Assembly (NCBI GenBank): GCA_016182285.1
Contig: JACOXQ010000067.1
Location: 1 to 7,966 of the forward strand
DNA: 7,966 nucleotides
Direction: 5' to 3'
Source of the DNA: Candidatus Kaiserbacteria bacterium
Lineage (GTDB): Bacteria; Patescibacteriota; Minisyncoccia; Phycocordibacterales; Phycocordibacteraceae
The translations under genes and the position numbers were made by a program. The notes beneath the pieces were generated by a model, which was not told the origin of the DNA, did not search any database, and was given only the letters and a program-made list of their open reading frames with translations. Shown in pieces: positions 6,497 to 7,966 of this stretch (positions are counted from its first letter, which is position 1; each line of letters opens with the position of its first letter).

Positions 6497-6524
6497 TAGG
6501 CGCTAGGCTTTAGGCACTAGCTTA
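6497..6524. repeat. 7-bp tandem repeat across the ileS stop codon
   Basis: Read on the plus strand, heptamers begin TAGGC three times in succession (TAGGCGC 6497, TAGGCTT 6504, TAGGCAC 6511), followed by a degenerate fourth (TAGCTTA 6518). They cover the last codons and TAG stop of ileS and most of the 10-bp spacer before recO. The repeat is short and may be chance or slippage; no function is assigned. Confidence 0.5.
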
Positions 6525-7966
6525 AAATAGACCAGACCGGTGGAGAGCTGGACGGAATAGAGCCCTTCGCCTTTCACTACTTCAATCTGATCCTTGGGCG
6601 AAAGTCCTTCCTGCTTGCGCGCGTCGGCGACCGCGCGCGCCATCTCGCGCTCGTCTCCCTCTTTGATTAGTTCAGGAGTGAGTGCTGTGTCTAAAGAAAG
6701 TTCTTTGCCTGTGATTATTTTTTTCACATTCACTTCTTCTGCGAGAAGACGGAGCAGTTCTTGCGAAAGGTCGTTCGGAACCTCAAGAGTTGCCAGTGGC
6801 TGGCGTACTTTAATGTTTGCTTTTTGGCGTAACTGCAGAGCTGCTGATGCAAGTACTCGAACATGGTCCATGTCGTCCCGTAGTTTTTCTTTTTTTCTTT
6901 TCCCCCACCAATTCCACCTCTCGACAGAGGGCCATACCGCGAGATGTACGCTTACGCTGTCCTCCTCTGTGCGGACGCCGGCGAAAATTTCTTCAGCAAC
7001 AAACGGAGCAAACGGAGCAAGCAACAAACTGATTGTGCGGAGAGTCTCGCGCAATGTTTTGAGTGCGGCGGAGTCTCCGCTTCGGACACGATCCCGAACG
7101 GATCGTACATACCATTGGGAAAGATCCTTAATAAGAGCGGCGATGCCGACGGCCGCTACGTGCAGATTATATTTATCCATTGCATCTGTAACTGTTTTTA
7201 TCACCGTATTCGTTCGCATCTGCATCCACTCATCAATAATTTCTGGTCTCTTTTCCTGCCCGGGACTGTCTTTAAAAAGTTCATAGAATTTCGCGCTGTT
7301 CTCGAGCCACGAGAGGACCTTCGCCGCCTCTTTAACCGTTTTTTCATCATAATTTTTTGAGTCGCCGGCCTGCGAGACGCTGTACATCCAAAAGCGCAGA
7401 GCATCAACTCCCCACTTCTCTATCTCCGCCCACGGGTCCACGACATTCCCCTTAGACTTGCTCATCTTCTGGCCCTCGGCATCCAGCAAGTGGCCTAGCG
7501 ATATGGCGTTTTTAAAAGCGAACCCTCGCCCGGCCAGCACGCCGACCGCGAGTAGCGTATAGAACCATCCGCGCGTCTGGTCTATGGCTTCGCAGATGAA
7601 ATCTGCCGGATATTCAACTTTTTTTAAGAAACTCTCCAATGATTCGTCTTTCCCCCGCTCATTTGCCGCTTGCGCGAACGGCATCGCGCCGGAATCAAAC
7701 CATACGTCCATAACTTCCGGCACCCTCCGCAGTTCCGTCCCCTTGTCTGAAACCAGAACGACGTCATCAATGTACGGCCGATGCAAATCAAGGGTAAAGT
7801 TTTTATTATGGGGAAGAGAAATGAAAGGCAATTCCACAAACTCGCCAGTGCCGATAAAATCGTCTTTGTCTTTTCTCGCTTTAACGGCCTCTTTTTCATT
7901 TAAACCGTTGGCGGATGAATAAAGCATCCATATCGGATATTCATGGCTGACAATCAAAATATTTTT
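6503..7966 (-). CDS. ileS: Isoleucyl-tRNA synthetase, 3' part, cut by window edge
   Basis: Class I synthetase charging tRNA-Ile. About 487 codons are visible; the N-terminal half (HIGH motif, most of the editing domain) lies beyond the window, and the formal TTG at 7957 is not the real start. Numbering from that TTG, the sequence shows HRPYIDDVVL (59-68), RRVPEVMDVWFDSGAMPFAQ (77-96), the DQTRGWFYTL segment (126-135), KMSKSKGN (164-171), then the anticodon-binding domain (ending near ..LAPFAPFVAEEIF, 313-325) and the RQKANIKVRQPL stretch (377-388). The C-terminal ALTPELIKEGDEREMARAVADARKQEGL segment resembles the DUF5915 region of eukaryote-like (IleS2-type) enzymes, and there is no C-terminal zinc finger. 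The residues before HRPYID (about 1-50) are not normal IleRS but look like the end of a histidine phosphatase. It ends in TAG, 10 bp before recO. Confidence 0.95.
   Translation of the reverse strand, partial: KNILIVSHEYPIWMLYSSANGLNEKEAVKARKDKDDFIGTGEFVELPFISLPHNKNFTLDLHRPYIDDVVLVSDKGTELRRVPEVMDVWFDSGAMPFAQAANERGKDESLESFLKKVEYPADFICEAIDQTRGWFYTLLAVGVLAGRGFAFKNAISLGHLLDAEGQKMSKSKGNVVDPWAEIEKWGVDALRFWMYSVSQAGDSKNYDEKTVKEAAKVLSWLENSAKFYELFKDSPGQEKRPEIIDEWMQMRTNTVIKTVTDAMDKYNLHVAAVGIAALIKDLSQWYVRSVRDRVRSGDSAALKTLRETLRTISLLLAPFAPFVAEEIFAGVRTEEDSVSVHLAVWPSVERWNWWGKRKKEKLRDDMDHVRVLASAALQLRQKANIKVRQPLATLEVPNDLSQELLRLLAEEVNVKKIITGKELSLDTALTPELIKEGDEREMARAVADARKQEGLSPKDQIEVVKGEGLYSVQLSTGLVYFKLVPKA
7807..7966 (-). 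other. Histidine-phosphatase-like segment embedded in IleRS
   Basis: The frame entering from the window edge reads KNILIVSHEYPIWML, followed by a helix-like stretch, then FIGTGEFVELPF and LPHN, just before the IleRS LDLHRPYID motif. The VSH with its hydrophobic strand and following helix match the C-terminal part of the histidine phosphatase (phosphoglycerate mutase-like) fold, in which this His is the second catalytic one. The RHG half, if present, lies upstream of the window. The assignment rests on a short segment and on recall of similar Patescibacterial IleRS proteins. Confidence 0.55.

Noticed and set aside
6886..6904. A-rich run in ileS (minus strand) as a programmed frameshift or slippage site
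   Set aside because: The normal frame continues through it as a Lys/Arg-rich linker (GKRKKEKL) and no useful alternative product follows in the other frames.
6594..7286. 230-residue open frame on the plus strand
   Set aside because: It is entirely antisense to the well-conserved ileS catalytic and anticodon-binding regions, and its translation is low-complexity Ser/Arg-rich with no family resemblance.

Overview
The window is a compact, single-direction gene array. Every gene I can support lies on the minus strand, so transcription runs from high to low coordinates. In transcription order it holds: the 3' part of isoleucyl-tRNA synthetase (ileS, cut by the window edge), recO, a large single-pass membrane protein with Ig/DUF11-like repeats, a broken glycyl-tRNA synthetase (glyS), an AI-2E/PerM family permease, methionyl-tRNA synthetase (metG), and the 5' part of a TatD-family metal-dependent hydrolase (cut by the other edge). 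The gaps are 10, 45, 10, 105 and 9 bp, followed by a 4-bp ATGA overlap at metG/tatD. The only gap above 100 bp is 2804-2908.

The likely source is a Candidate Phyla Radiation (Patescibacteria) bacterium, in the Parcubacteria-like part of that group (Kaiserbacteria/Nomurabacteria type). This is inference from the style of the synthetases, the short RecO, a large low-cysteine surface protein among housekeeping genes, and the near absence of Shine-Dalgarno sites. UGA ends metG and recO, which argues against the UGA=Gly code of Gracilibacteria/Absconditabacteria. I see no tRNA, rRNA, CRISPR array, transposase or phage gene.

Region by region: 1-308 is tatD, which carries a perfect nested palindrome at 52-104 that is translated in frame. 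305-1735 is metG. 1745-2803 is the permease, preceded by a clear AGGA ribosome binding site. 2804-2908 holds overlapping inverted repeats and may carry a promoter. 2909-3983 is glyS, split by a frameshift that coincides with loss of the conserved stretch between class II motifs 2 and 3. 3994-5877 encodes the surface protein. 5923-6492 is recO. 6503-7966 is ileS, whose visible beginning looks like the end of a histidine-phosphatase domain embedded in the synthetase.

Most of the set serves translation (three aminoacyl-tRNA synthetases), with DNA repair (RecO, possibly TatD) and two membrane/surface proteins. The points most worth checking are the nested palindrome inside tatD, the histidine-phosphatase-like insert in IleRS, and the damaged glyS.
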